Made by a program: the position numbers and the translations under genes
Source: Phyllobacterium trifolii
Lineage (GTDB): Bacteria; Pseudomonadota; Alphaproteobacteria; Rhizobiales; Rhizobiaceae
Length of the DNA stretch: 64,000 nt
Direction: 5' to 3'
NCBI RefSeq assembly: GCF_014192095.1
Contig: NZ_JACHXN010000020.1
Coordinates: forward strand, 1 to 64,000
Part shown: positions 27,061-37,243 of the stretch, piece after piece
Layout: every line of letters starts with the position of its first letter
Numbering within the stretch: position 1 is the first letter of the stretch
The notes under the pieces: generated by a model
Database searches by the model: none
The model's input: only the letters and a program-made list of their open reading frames with translations
What the model was told of the DNA's origin: nothing

Positions 27061-27228
27061 ACTCGGTCGAAACCGGACTAGGCCCACGCTCAAGGTAGGT
27101 CGACAGGGCGATGTAACTGCGGGTTCCGGTGAAGCCCTCTATGGAATGGATCCGCTCGAGAAGGTCTTCCAGCGCCTGCGTGTCCCGCGTCCTTACCTTA
27201 AGTAGCATGGCGCTTTCACCTGTGACCG
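27061..27228 (-). pseudogene. Lrp/AsnC regulator, C-terminal fragment
   Basis: The minus strand reads VTGESAMLLKVRTRDTQALE, then RIHSIEGFTGTRSYIALST and YLERGPSP, the RAM ligand domain of Lrp-family regulators. The DNA-binding half is missing; the fragment ends abruptly at the oxidoreductase fragment that starts at 27232. The 26809-27060 stretch to its left holds nothing recognisable. Confidence 0.7.
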
Positions 27229-27231
27229 GAC

Positions 27232-27732
27232 GGCGAGGTGTCCCCCTTTTTCCATGACGTCGCCCAGGTGGGGGACGAGATTGAGCTGCGAGGGCCGCTA
27301 GGAGGCCATTTCGTTTGGCCCGACGACACAAGAAAGCCGGTGCTTTTGATCGGCGCCGGATCCGGCGTCGTCCCGCTTGCAGCGATGATCCGGCACCGAT
27401 ACGCTACGGCACAGGCTGCTCCGACCGCCTTGCTCCTGTCGTCTAGGACGCGTCGCGACGTGCTCTTCCGTGACGAGCTATCAGCTGCTGAGAAGATCCA
27501 CCCCGGCTTCTCCTTTGTCCTGGCTCTCACGCGCGAACCGACGACCCGCCGGTCGGACTTTGCCCGGCGCATCGACGCAGCGATGGTCGCCGACGTCACC
27601 GGAAGGCTTCCTGCACCGCCCGGCCACATATTCATCTGCGGCTCGAACAGTTTCGTCGAAGTTGCTGTGGACGGCGCGCTTGCCGCCGGCATGGATACGA
27701 CCTCAATCAAGACGGAGCGGTACGGTGCTTAG
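27232..27732 (+). pseudogene. FAD/NAD(P) oxidoreductase, C-terminal fragment
   Basis: Read from 27232: GEVSPFFHDVAQVGDEIELR, then GPLGGHFVW, then PVLLIGAGSGVVPLAAMIRH and HIFICGSNSFVEVAVDGAL, ending in ERYGA. This is the FAD-binding end and NAD-binding domain of a ferredoxin-reductase-like protein of the MOSC-neighbour kind. The first part is missing because of the junction with the Lrp fragment. The sequence left is in one frame but has no proper start. Confidence 0.75.
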
Positions 27733-27879
27733 GTTGGCTCATTTGATCCACTCGGGGGACAATCGACGAGACCCGTAGACGATGGCGCTCACCATGAGCC
27801 GGTCGTTAACCGTCGGAAGGCTATGCGACAGCGGATATGCAGCGATATCCGCTATCTAGCACCCAGGGGACGGGCGCTC

Positions 27880-28323
27880 CTAAGCAACCTCTTCGACGAC
27901 GAGTTTCCTCCCCTTGAACCGGAGGCTCTCACCTGCCCTCAAGCCCTTAATCTCGGCGTAGATCGGCGCCATAGTTGAAATTCCCATGACTTCGCGCCCA
28001 TCGCAGGAGAACTTTCCCGTAGAGACGGCGATAACGAAATGATGACCGGAGAGCTTGATGAGCGCTCCCTCTTCCACCCTCGACTTGGATCCGAAATCGA
28101 TCATCTCCAACTGTGCGATTTTGTCTGTGTGGTCGTGAACGGTGTCGTCTAGGGCTTCGGAAAGATGGCTCGCCATCTCGGCCTGGGCCTGTTCGTCATT
28201 TTCGATGGGTTCGCTCCGGTCGAGCAGCGCGCTGGCAACATAGTCCAGGTATTTCTCCCTTGCGCTTTGGAGCGCGCTCGTTTCCAACGATAGCATCGTT
28301 TCCCGAATAAGGTGTTTGTCCAT
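27880..28323 (-). CDS. GreA/GreB-like C-terminal domain protein
   Basis: A 147-residue protein. The second half (EMIDFGSKSRVEEGALIKLS to LRAGESLRFKGRKLVVEEV) resembles the C-terminal FKBP-like domain of transcript-cleavage factors, while the N-terminal coiled coil of GreA is replaced by another helical region. The start ATG 28323 has GAGGAG 7 bases upstream; ATG 28329 and 28362 are alternatives. Similar small proteins are common in rhizobia and may bind RNA polymerase; no function is known here. Confidence 0.55.
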   Translation of the reverse strand: MDKHLIRETMLSLETSALQSAREKYLDYVASALLDRSEPIENDEQAQAEMASHLSEALDDTVHDHTDKIAQLEMIDFGSKSRVEEGALIKLSGHHFVIAVSTGKFSCDGREVMGISTMAPIYAEIKGLRAGESLRFKGRKLVVEEVA

Positions 28324-28428
28324 TTTCATCTCCTCGTGGTTACCCTTCTGGCCCGCCGACATTCATAAACTTGGAGTCGTGTTGCAATCCAACGATTGGT
28401 TCCCGACTGCGGGAGGTTATTCGCCTGC

Positions 28429-29001
28429 TCAATCAGTATCCGGCGTGTCAGCGTTCTGATAGGGTACGCGGGTTAGCCGGGAATCCCGGAGGATAGTGGT
28501 CACGAGCCAGACATATTGCTGCTCGGCGGTGTCGAAACCCAGGACGGAGAACGACTGCGCAAAGGGGCAGGGAGGAAAGTCCGGAAAGCCGACCCGCAAA
28601 ACGAAGCGGTCTGGATCTTCGTCGAACTCGCTCTTATAGACCTTCCGAAGTCCGTAACGACTTGGCACATTCTCTTCACTCTTGAGAGTCTCGCGGGGCC
28701 CTGTCTTGAGGCGCTCGAAAAGCTCTTTTGAGCACTCCTGAACCAACATGTCGAAGGCATCGACCAGAAGACCCCTCTGATGGGTGCTGCGGTCGGAGAT
28801 CGCGAAGATATTCGTCCCACTACCAGTCTCAGGATCGCTTTCGAATCGCACGGAAACATCAACATGTATGTCGCTTACCGGGACAGGCTTATCGACGGAG
28901 AGGTCGTAGAGTTGCCCATCCTTGATCCGGTACTCGCCGAAGTAGCCGCGTCCAACCAGCTCCGACACAGCGCCGACAACGTCATTGACCTCTAAGATCA
29001 T
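28429..29001 (-). CDS. Hypothetical protein
   Basis: A 190-residue soluble protein of normal composition (starts MILEVNDVVGAVSELVGRGY). I recognise no family. It runs in the same direction as the gene at 27880, 105 bases upstream of it. The uninterrupted length and acidic, balanced composition make it probably real. Confidence 0.6.
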   Translation of the reverse strand: MILEVNDVVGAVSELVGRGYFGEYRIKDGQLYDLSVDKPVPVSDIHVDVSVRFESDPETGSGTNIFAISDRSTHQRGLLVDAFDMLVQECSKELFERLKTGPRETLKSEENVPSRYGLRKVYKSEFDEDPDRFVLRVGFPDFPPCPFAQSFSVLGFDTAEQQYVWLVTTILRDSRLTRVPYQNADTPDTD

Positions 29002-29408
29002 CTAGACTTCCCAAATGCATTCTTGCGTTTTAGCTCGCTTGTTCTAAAATGCACCACTACGGGATTCATCGCAAGGTACTGTTAGATCTGATCAGCACGA
29101 AATCGAATTGGCAGGCCCCAAGAACCTCGATGAAAATGCTGCTGGAGGCGGCAGTGCAGGGGGAGGAGAAGGCCAATGCTGATCCGTCGGCGATCTGAAT
29201 GTCTCTTTTTGTCGGACGCTCGCTCGATCTGCTACTCCAGAAACATCAGTGTTCACCACTGGCGGTTTTTCAGGTGGGATTAGGGTTGCGCGCACGAGTC
29301 CGCTGCAACAGATTCGGTTGTGGCCGGTGAACGCGATGAGACGACCAGGCATTAAACTGCTTCTTTAGTTCATTGGGAGTTTCGGCGGATAGCTTTTGAG
29401 GCCGGTCA

Positions 29409-29640
29409 ATGCTACTCGTTGCAGTTGAGAAGGGTAGCCTTTCCGCCCCCGCCAGAGAGATGGCAATTCCGATCCAGCATGCGATCAAAGCAATGCTCAA
29501 GCAGGGTGGTGACCACGTCGTGCAGATCACAACGACCCTTGTTGAGCACGTGAACTAGAACGTTCCTGCCATACTGTGTCGTGCACCAATGGTGGCCTGA
29601 CGGCGGCCACGCTCGGGAGATCGGCGTTGACGGAGAGATG
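29409..29640 (+). pseudogene. SDR-family remnant joined to a LysR-like start
   Basis: From ATG 29409: LLVAVEKGSLSAPAREM looks like the HTH of a LysR protein, but the text then changes to AIKAMLKQGGDHVVQITTTL and VEHVN, as in a short-chain dehydrogenase before its active site, and stops. GGLTAATLGRSAL follows in another frame near 29585. So this is a fusion of two gene scraps. From 29002 to 29408 nothing is recognisable. Confidence 0.4.
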
Positions 29641-29685
29641 TAGAACGTGGAAACATCTGTTTCTACTCCATTCAACAAAGCCACA

Positions 29686-30112
29686 CTATTTTCCGGGCTG
29701 GCTCGCACGTCCCTTTGTTCGTGTGTACGCACTCACGACATCCTCGGCGATTGTCTGAATCACCGGTAAATTCCTTGATTTCGAACGGTAGACGACAAAG
29801 GTTTCCTCGTGTGCGGGCACGACCGACGTCGGCAGCCTGACGATTTGGCCGGTAGTCACCCACGGCTTTGCAAAATGTTCGGAAAGAATGCCAACAAGGC
29901 GACCACTCAAGATGAGATCGACACTTGCTTCAAGATCATTCGCAATCCCCATTGATCGCCCACCCCGCAGGAGCGGCCGCTCCCGCCGGAGGTATGCACG
30001 CGTGATTATGTCGAGATCTGCAAGATCCGTCGCCAGCGTCGCCTGAGGCATCCGGGCGAGCATGTGGTCCGCCGCCGCGTAAAGAGCAAAGCGATGCGCT
30101 CCAACCGGCCAG
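29686..30112 (-). pseudogene. LysR regulator, C-terminal fragment
   Basis: The minus strand from about 30112 reads HRFALYAAADHMLARMP, then DLDIITRAYLRRERPLLRGG, LILSGRLVGILSEHFAKPW and YRSKSRNLPVIQTIAEDV. This is about the last 140 residues of a LysR effector domain and is clearly homologous to the intact regulator at 53383-54321. The DNA-binding half is gone; dnaE2 debris begins just to the right. Confidence 0.75.
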
Positions 30113-30144
30113 TAAAGCTGCTATTGGAACAGGTCACCGCGATA

Positions 30145-31985
30145 CCAAGGTCTGCAAGGCGATCCTTCATGAACTCGATCTCGTCCGGGTGATGAGATAG
30201 GCGCCGTATTTTCTCACCGTCTATAGCATCGTCCGGTTTGCCCGGTCGCAAGGCATTCTGTGCCAGGGCAGGGGGTCGGCAGCGAACTCGGCCGTTTGCT
30301 ACTGCCTTGGTATCACCAGCATCAACCCCGAAACGGGGGACCTGCTGTTCGAGCGTTTTGTGTCGATGGAAGGCGACGCACCGCCGGATATCGACGTCGA
30401 TCTCGAGCACGCCCGCCGCGAGGAGGTCATCCAGTGGATATATTAGACCTACGGCCGCTCGCGTTCGGCGCTCTGCTCCACCGTCACCCGCTGTCGCGCC
30501 AACGGCGCGCTACGTGATGTCGGAAAAGCGCTGGGACTGCCTGAAGACCTGATCACCCAGCTTTCCTCCGGCGTCTGGGGCTGGTCGGAAGGCGTGGATG
30601 AGAAGCGGCTAAAGGAAAACAACATGAACACCGCCGACTACCGCTTGGAGCTGGCGCTGGACCTTTCTTCCCAACTGATGGGCGCCCCGCGCCATCCTGG
30701 CCAGCATCCGGGCGGCTTCGTTCTGACTCAGGACGGGCTGGACGATTTGGTGCCGATCGAACCGGCGACCATGCAAGACCGTCAGGTGGTGGAATGGGAT
30801 AAAGACGATATCGAGGCCCTCCAATTCATGAAGGTCGATGTGCTGGCGCTCGGCATGCTGACCTGCATGGCGAAATCGTTCGATCTGCTGCGCGACCACA
30901 AGAACATTCCCATGGACCTGTCCGATGTCGAGCAGGAGGACCCGCCACGCCTGAAGCCACGCACGTTCTACGACCTTGTCGTGCAGGTGGCCATGTCCGG
31001 CCGGGACCCATCCAGGGCGACATGGTGCATCCATATCTGAGGCGACGTGCGGGCAAGGAAAAGGTCGAGTATCCGACGCCCGAGCTCGAGGCCGCACTTG
31101 GCAAAACGCTCGGCGTTCCGCTTTTTCAGGAGAGCGCGATGAAGGTTGCGATGACATGTGCGGGATTTACGGCGGGCGAAGCCGACCAGCTGCGCCGCGC
31201 CATGACCACCTTCAAGTTCACAAGCGGGGTGAGCAAGTTCAAGGACAAGCTTGTCGAAGGCATGGTCAAGAATGGCTATACGCGTGAATTTGCCGAGAAG
31301 ACCTTCACGCAGCTCGAAGGGTTCGGAAGCTATGGTTTCCCGGAAAGCCACGCCGCGAGCTTCGCGCTGATTGCTTATGCAAGCTCCTGGATGAAGTGTC
31401 ACCCCCGGATGTCTTTTGCGAAAGCCTGCTCAACAGTCAGCCGATGGGGTTTTACAGCGTTGCCCAGATTGTCCAGGATGCCCGAAACCATGGGGTCGAA
31501 GTCCGCCGGTCTGCGTCAACCGCTCGCGCTGGGACTGCACCATGGAACGGACCGGCAATTCCGACCGCTTTGCTGTTCGTCTCGGCATGCGTGTTGTCGG
31601 AGGATTGTCCACCAACGACGCCGCACGAGTTATCCTGGCGCGTGCCGAACAGCCGCTCGTATCGGCCGATGACATGTGGCGACGAAGCGGCGTGTCTCCG
31701 TCGTCACTGGTTAAGCTGGCCGAAGCTGATGCATTCCTACCGTCGCTGCAACTGAAACGGCGGCAGGCACTCTGAAATATCAAAGCGCTCCGGGATGAAC
31801 CCTTGGAGCTTCGGGCGGCTGCTGCCGAGCGCCAAGCCAGTGTGATCGCCGAGATGCAGGAGCCTGAAGTGGCGCTAAAATCGATGATGGAGGGCAGGAG
31901 GTCGTCGAGGACTACTCGCACACTGGTCTCACCTTGCGAGCGCACCCGGTCTCGTTTCTCAGACTAAGGGAGGCAGTAGCCTAGG
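30145..31985 (+). pseudogene. dnaE2: dnaE2 (error-prone DNA polymerase) pseudogene
   Basis: Pieces of the central and late part of DnaE2 follow in order in several frames: [20 protein letters not shown] (30205), DVGKALGLPEDLITQLSSGV (30520), [40 protein letters not shown], then a deletion to [14 protein letters not shown], then [40 protein letters not shown] (31325), LNRSRWDCT-like text and VVEDYSHTGLTL near 31905. The PHP domain and early palm are missing. At least six frameshifts and one deletion rule out function. Intact DnaE2 works with ImuA/ImuB in SOS mutagenesis. Confidence 0.88.
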
Positions 31986-31989
31986 CGAT

Positions 31990-32160
31990 GTGCAGGAGCA
32001 AGCCTTGAAGTTCGCCGACGATATTGATGGGCCGGTATGGGCATTCGAGAACTTCAGCGGCAAAGTGGTCACCATCAATAGTTCGGGTGTCGCCGCTTTC
32101 GGTTCTTTCCCGACGCCGATCCCTGTGAAGCTTGAGGAGCGCAGTATTTTTACGAGCTGA
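31990..32160 (+). CDS. Hypothetical short protein (doubtful)
   Basis: From GTG 31990 there are 56 open codons (VQEQALKFADDIDGPVWAFE, then VTINSSGVAAFGSFPTPIPV). No family was recognised and no ribosome site is clear. The regular composition is the only argument for a gene. Confidence 0.2.
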   Translation: MQEQALKFADDIDGPVWAFENFSGKVVTINSSGVAAFGSFPTPIPVKLEERSIFTS

Positions 32161-32645
32161 CCGTCTGTACGACCTTCGCTTGGGGTGCCGCTGGATAGCA
32201 TAACGAATGTCGCCTAGTGGGCACCCGGTTTGACTTGCTTGATGCCCAGTCCATTTTGCTCCATTGGCACGTTGCGGCGCTGGCGGCTTCGCAACTCTCC
32301 GTTACACTTCATATGAAGCTGGGGAAAATGTGATTAATGGATCGGCGGAGTTACTTAGACGGAAAACCGCCTAGGCTGTTCATCCTTGTCCATCAGCAGA
32401 CCTACTACCCAGCCGGCAGGCATGACGCATGGAAGGTCTTCTTGGACGGCCCTAATCGTCCGCCCCTAGGAGTCTCATTTGCGAGAGTTCGTGTCCCTGC
32501 GGGCGATCGCCATCTTATCTTGACGAAAACCGATGCGGAATCTGCCGTAATCCGATCTGTCGGAAGACTTGTAGCGCTGCTCCGAAGCGTTGCGGGCGCA
32601 ATAGGGTACAATACCGGATCAGAACGATAGCCTACGTTGGCCCGC
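32161..32645. other. Stretch without recognisable gene
   Basis: One 97-codon frame (32337-32630) has no family resemblance, no ribosome site and an unusual Pro/Arg content, so I leave it uncalled. The promoter of the MFS gene at 32646 should lie at the right end. Confidence 0.45.
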
Positions 32646-33878
32646 ATGACCGATGAAGTTCCCTCACGCGATTCGTCCCGCATGGCAATTGGCGTTGTGT
32701 TTTCTATACTCGCGGTGTCCTTTGCCGCCCGCTCGTCACTTGGACTGGGTATGCAGCGATGGATAACCGATCTCAGCTGGACGAAAAGCGATATTTCAGC
32801 AGCGGGATCAGTTGCATTGATAACCATGGCAATCGTAGTCCCCATGGCGGGATACTACGCCGATCGCCATGGTGCGCGGCGCGTGCTTGCAACTGGTGGA
32901 TTGGTGCTCGCAGTGGCTTTGGCCAGCGTCAGTATCATGTCCTCGTACTGGCAATTCTTGATGGGCTACGCCGTGGCAGGTGGAGTTGGTTTTGGCTTGG
33001 CGTCTCTGCCGGTTGCGGCAAGCCTGGTTGCGCGAAGCGGTGCTTCCCGACCCGGGTTGGCAATGGGTATAGCTACTGCGGGGACAACGGCTGGGCAGCT
33101 TGCGATTATCCCAGGACTGGCTGCGCTTTTCGGCATTGTCGGATGGCGAGCCGCTTTTGCAGCCTTCGCATTGTTAGCTTTGGCTGTGGCTGCATTCGTA
33201 TTAATCAAAGGCGATCGGACGGGTATTCAGGCGGCAGGCCGTGTAACGGAATTGAAGGCTCTGGACGTATTGAAGAGCCGTGCGTTCCATGGTCTGTTTT
33301 GGAGCTTTCTTTTCTGTGGTTTTACCTCAACTGGTATTGTTGAAACTCATCTCATTCCGTTCGCGGAAGTCTGCGGTTTCACACCCGTTGCCAGCAGCTT
33401 TGCTTATGGAGTGTTCGCAGCCTTAAACCTCTTGGGAATGCTGACCGCCGGCTACTTGTCGGATCGGATCGACAGGCGTGCCCTCCTTGTCGCGATCTAT
33501 GTCTTGCGCAGTATAGCTTTTGTGGTCCCGTTATATGTCGGTAACAACTTTACGCTTCTGCTTGGGTTTAGTGTTCTTGTAGGAGTGGCATTCTACGCGA
33601 CATTCCCAGCAACAATGGGGCTTTCCGCTGCCCATTTCGGCAAACAGAATCTGGGGCTCATCGTTGGCTTGCTGACTGTCGGACACTCCATCGGAGCCGC
33701 GTGCGGCGCATTCGCGGGAGGCTATATCTTCGATCTTTTCATGAAATACGACTGGGTTTGGGTTCTGTCGATTGGGCTTGCTGCGGTTTCTGCCGTCCTA
33801 GCTCTCTCGGTTGTTGATCCACGCTCCGGCAAGAATGCTGCCAACACAGGCGTCGCCCACCCTCAGCCTGCAGAGTGA
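32646..33878 (+). CDS. MFS transporter
   Basis: A 410-residue protein with 12 hydrophobic segments in two halves. The first half has the loop GYYADRHGARRVLATGG and the second the loop GYLSDRIDRRALL. It resembles monocarboxylate/oxalate-type MFS carriers. The start is ATG 32646; a TTG three codons earlier is possible. It is followed by a DUF2000 gene at 13 bases. Substrate unknown; the divergent or convergent neighbours do not settle it. Confidence 0.82.
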   Translation: MTDEVPSRDSSRMAIGVVFSILAVSFAARSSLGLGMQRWITDLSWTKSDISAAGSVALITMAIVVPMAGYYADRHGARRVLATGGLVLAVALASVSIMSSYWQFLMGYAVAGGVGFGLASLPVAASLVARSGASRPGLAMGIATAGTTAGQLAIIPGLAALFGIVGWRAAFAAFALLALAVAAFVLIKGDRTGIQAAGRVTELKALDVLKSRAFHGLFWSFLFCGFTSTGIVETHLIPFAEVCGFTPVASSFAYGVFAALNLLGMLTAGYLSDRIDRRALLVAIYVLRSIAFVVPLYVGNNFTLLLGFSVLVGVAFYATFPATMGLSAAHFGKQNLGLIVGLLTVGHSIGAACGAFAGGYIFDLFMKYDWVWVLSIGLAAVSAVLALSVVDPRSGKNAANTGVAHPQPAE

Positions 33879-33891
33879 ACGAGAAAGAACG

Positions 33892-34332
33892 GTGTTTCAG
33901 AACGCTGATGCAAATGAGGCGCAAATCGAAGCGGCTCGATGCACGATCATCGTTGATAAGAATTTGCCTGTAGGCAGATGCGCTAATGCCGCGGCTGTAA
34001 TTGCGCTTACAATGGGGAAGATGCACGCCGAGCTCACTGGCGCCGACCTCGTTGATGGAGCAGGCTTTGCTCACCCCGGTCTCATACCGATCGGAATCTC
34101 GGTTCTCGGCGCCGCCGCTGACGAACTGAACAGTGTTCGAGAGAAAGCAATCGCCAGAGGCTTGTCAGTGGTCGATTTTCCGGTGCAGGGTCAGCAGACA
34201 AACGACTATGCTGCCTTCATGGGGGCTGTATCTCAAGTACCCACAGAAGCGCTCTCCTACGTTGGTGTCGGAGTCTATGGGCCAAGAAAGCTCGTAGGCA
34301 AAGTAGTAGGTAAATTCGACCTGCTTACATAA
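33892..34332 (+). CDS. DUF2000-family protein
   Basis: A 146-residue protein with the DUF2000 pattern: IIVDKNLPVGRCANAAAVIA, then LVDGAGFAHPGLIPIGISVL, ending in YGPRKLVGKVVGKF. The fold is related to peptidyl-tRNA hydrolase 2; the function is unknown. I take GTG 33892 as start, because upstream codons overlap the MFS gene in another frame. The 3' end overlaps the convergent AraC gene by 8 bases. Confidence 0.75.
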   Translation: MFQNADANEAQIEAARCTIIVDKNLPVGRCANAAAVIALTMGKMHAELTGADLVDGAGFAHPGLIPIGISVLGAAADELNSVREKAIARGLSVVDFPVQGQQTNDYAAFMGAVSQVPTEALSYVGVGVYGPRKLVGKVVGKFDLLT

Positions 34333-35143
34333 CAACTGGCATGTCGCGGTAGACCCCCGGAGTAATGGCCAGATGTTTAACGAAGGTCTTGGTGAAATGT
34401 GCCTGATCAACGAAGCCCGCGGCGGCGGCTACGTCGGCCAGGGAGTCGCCGTTGCGTATCATTTCGGTGGCGACACGAACTCTGGCCTGGCGCTGAAATT
34501 CGTGGGGCGTCATTCCTGCTTCCCTCTGGAAAGCCCGATAGAGCCGAAATGGGGGCAGGTCAGCAAAATTTGCGAGATCTGCTAACGAAACCTTTTCAGT
34601 AACGTTGGAGGACAAAAATTCCTTAGCCCTGCGAACGCCGATCGTTTCCAATCCGTCGGTCTGCAGATTGACACTCTCTCTGATATGGCGGGACAAAAAG
34701 TAGTCGGCAAAGTCAGCTGCCGCTTGATCATAAGCAAGTCTGGTACCCTGCTCATCCGCCAAGCTGTGAAGGCGCAGAAAGGCGTCGCGGAGGCGATTGT
34801 CCTGTATAATTGGACCTGCAATGCCAACCTCTGCAAGCGGTTTGTCATCATGCAATGCCCACACCCTCATGGCTGAGCTTTCCACATAAACTGTTTTGAG
34901 GCTCCATCCGCACCCGTCTACCGGCCAGCCAGCATGAGCAACGTCGGCATCGATTGCATAGAGATCCCCTTTCCGGGCAGTAAATTCCATACCACGCATC
35001 CGAATGCGGATCTCGCCTTCAGTGATGAGTGATAGGCAAGCGGTGTCGTGTGAATGCATGTCATATGCGAAATCGGCGAATCGACCAGACAGAAACTCTG
35101 CGTTCAGATTCCGGGACCTCCACATCTTTGTCTTCTGGGCCAT
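34325..35143 (-). CDS. AraC-family regulator
   Basis: A 272-residue regulator. The N-terminal cupin (HSHDTACLSLITEGEIRIRM, with ARKGDLYAIDADVAHAGWPV) precedes a C-terminal double HTH from about residue 170 (VSLADLANFADLPPFRLYRA, then LADVAAAAGFVDQAHFTKTF). It is convergent to MFS-DUF2000, so its likely target is either that pair or its own promoter region. Confidence 0.88.
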   Translation of the reverse strand: MAQKTKMWRSRNLNAEFLSGRFADFAYDMHSHDTACLSLITEGEIRIRMRGMEFTARKGDLYAIDADVAHAGWPVDGCGWSLKTVYVESSAMRVWALHDDKPLAEVGIAGPIIQDNRLRDAFLRLHSLADEQGTRLAYDQAAADFADYFLSRHIRESVNLQTDGLETIGVRRAKEFLSSNVTEKVSLADLANFADLPPFRLYRAFQREAGMTPHEFQRQARVRVATEMIRNGDSLADVAAAAGFVDQAHFTKTFVKHLAITPGVYRDMPVVM

Positions 35144-35730
35144 GCGCTGATTCTATCCGCTCCGTTGAGACTTGCCAATCTCCCACCTTGACGGATCATA
35201 TCCGAACCACCCAATACTTAGATGCCTGTTCGGCAAGACACAGAAACGCTCGTTCTTGCGCTTTATTCGCGGCGATTGCACTACGCATACGTTCCAAACC
35301 GCATACATTGGTTTCACGTTTAGGAAGCATTTGGAGGAATAACGCGAAAAATATTAACGTCATGCGTTCGGTTCTATGGAATATTTCAATTTGGCTCGGT
35401 TGCAAATGATCGGCGCCGTCGTGTGTAAAATTCTTGCCGGATGGTATCCGACGACTCTTCACTCTCTAGAATCAAATTATCGGGGCAGGGGTTTGACTGC
35501 TATGCGAAACTTCACGCTCGCCGAAAAACAGGTCGAGGTGACCAAGAATTACATTCAGGGTAAAGCCGCGGTTTTCGGCCGTTTGTCTTGTTTCGCATGA
35601 GCGACGACTTGAGAAGGATGGAGCAATATTCCGAGTGTTAGGAGGAGTCCACTCTCAATTCGCCAACGTGCTGCTCACGGAACGCGCAATCTCTACCGCC
35701 GGGCGTGCCTACAAACGCTCCACCAAGCAA
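35144..35730. other. Stretch without recognisable gene
   Basis: Between the AraC start and the end of the disulfide oxidoreductase gene only short frames are seen (for example 35502-35600), none with a known family. The right end holds the terminator of the minus-strand operon. Confidence 0.45.
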
Positions 35731-35762
35731 AATGCGGGAGCCGTTGTTGAAGATCCCGCATT
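35731..35762 (-). terminator. Terminator of the oxidoreductase operon
   Basis: AATGCGGGA at 35731-35739 and TCCCGCATT at 35754-35762 form a 9-bp stem. Read on the minus strand the stem is followed by TTTGCTT, just after the stop of the 35771-37162 gene. Confidence 0.6.
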
Positions 35763-35770
35763 CCAATATA

Positions 35771-37162
35771 TTATGGGCGGGGAGGGACACCGGCTAGCAG
35801 CGGCCCGAGGCCCTCAGCAATGGTGAGGTGGGATATTACCGCATCGCGCAGAACTGGATAGGGCAGTTTCGCAAGCATCGCAATCTGGACGGCCGCCAGA
35901 ACTTCGCCAGCCTCCGAACCGATCATTGTAAATCCAAGAATGGTGTCATCGTCCGAGCTGACGAGAACTTTCATAAAGCCCTTCGTTTCGTCGGTCGCGA
36001 GAGTGCGAAGAACACGCGTCATCGGTATCTTGCTAACGCGAACAGGGATTCCTCGTGACGAAGCCTCCGCCTCGGACAGACCTACATGCGCAAGTGGAGG
36101 ATCGATGAACATCACATAGGGGACGAGCCGTTCCGAAGTTCTTCGATTGCCGCCCGCCATGTTGTCACGCACGATGCGAAAATCATCAACCGACACGTGA
36201 GTGAATTGAGGGCTGCCTGCGGCCTCACCGATCGCCCATATGCCTGGGGCGGTAGTCTCGAGCCGATCGTTCACACGGACAAATCCGCGTTCTGTAAGGT
36301 CAACGCCGGTCTTGTCGAGCCCGATGTCTGAAGTGTTGGCGATTCGGCCAACCGCCACCAAAAGATCGCTGCCCTCTATCCGGCGCTCACCATCAGCCAT
36401 CCGGACGGTAACAGTAACTTCGTCGCCAGACAAACCATGCACGCTGACTGGCTGCGCGCCCATCAGCACTTCGATGCCATCATCGCGAAGAATCGTCGCA
36501 AGTTCGCCTGCCACATCGGCATCTTCTCGAGCAACCAATTGCTTGCCAGGCTCAATGATCGTCACCCGGCTGCCAAATTGCCGGTAGGCGTGTCCCAATT
36601 CTATACCAACGTAGCCACCGCCAAGTACAATCAGATGTGAGGGAGCATACTCAAGCTCAAGAGCCTCGATATGTGTAAGAGCTCGCGCCGCGATCAAACC
36701 GGGGACGTCCGGAATCGCAGCGTGAGAGCCAACATTGATGACCACTTCGTTCCCCTTGACGATACGGGTGCCACCTTCATTGAGGGCGATTTCGATAGCC
36801 TTGCTATCGATGAAACGCCCACTCCCCATGATCAATTCAGCGCCGCTTGCCTTGTAAGCGGCGAGATGCAGCTCAATTTCGCGCTCGATCATCGCCTGCT
36901 TTCGTTCGCGAACCTTGCCCATATCGACTCTAAACCCTGTCGTGAGGGTACCGAAATGGGCGGAATTTTTAACGAGATTCGCAACTCGGGCACTCCAGAG
37001 TTCGTTCTTTGATGGAAGGCAGGCCACCGCTGGGCAGGCTCCCCCCACCCAACGCCTTTCCACGACGGCAACTTTCTTGCCCGCACGTCCAAGGTGCCAA
37101 GCCAATTGCTTGCCGCCCTGTCCGCTCCCAAGGATAACGACATCGTACTCTTGCACTTCCAT
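35771..37162 (-). CDS. FAD-dependent pyridine nucleotide-disulfide oxidoreductase
   Basis: This 463-residue class I flavoprotein resembles mercuric and dihydrolipoamide dehydrogenases. The FAD motif is VVILGSGQGGKQLAWHLG, the redox disulfide is CPAVAC (C-x4-C), the NAD motif is LIVLGGGYVGIELG, the second FAD motif is GIWAIGEAAG, and the C-terminal HLTIAEG supplies the His-Glu pair. AAGGAG precedes two ATGs (37165 and 37162). No MerA-type extra cysteines are present. It is downstream of the SDR gene in a likely two-gene operon; the electron acceptor is unknown. Confidence 0.87.
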   Translation of the reverse strand: MEVQEYDVVILGSGQGGKQLAWHLGRAGKKVAVVERRWVGGACPAVACLPSKNELWSARVANLVKNSAHFGTLTTGFRVDMGKVRERKQAMIEREIELHLAAYKASGAELIMGSGRFIDSKAIEIALNEGGTRIVKGNEVVINVGSHAAIPDVPGLIAARALTHIEALELEYAPSHLIVLGGGYVGIELGHAYRQFGSRVTIIEPGKQLVAREDADVAGELATILRDDGIEVLMGAQPVSVHGLSGDEVTVTVRMADGERRIEGSDLLVAVGRIANTSDIGLDKTGVDLTERGFVRVNDRLETTAPGIWAIGEAAGSPQFTHVSVDDFRIVRDNMAGGNRRTSERLVPYVMFIDPPLAHVGLSEAEASSRGIPVRVSKIPMTRVLRTLATDETKGFMKVLVSSDDDTILGFTMIGSEAGEVLAAVQIAMLAKLPYPVLRDAVISHLTIAEGLGPLLAGVPPRP

Positions 37163-37243
37163 CATCAAAACTCCTTGCTTGTTTTTGCAGGCATTTCCGA
37201 GAAATCTGGTTCTCGCGATCGGCAAACGCAGCAGACTACTAAT

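Noticed and set aside
26843-27205. Plus-strand frame of 120 codons
   Set aside because: The right part lies opposite the Lrp fragment on the other strand, whose text is clearly recognisable; the rest has no family or ribosome site.
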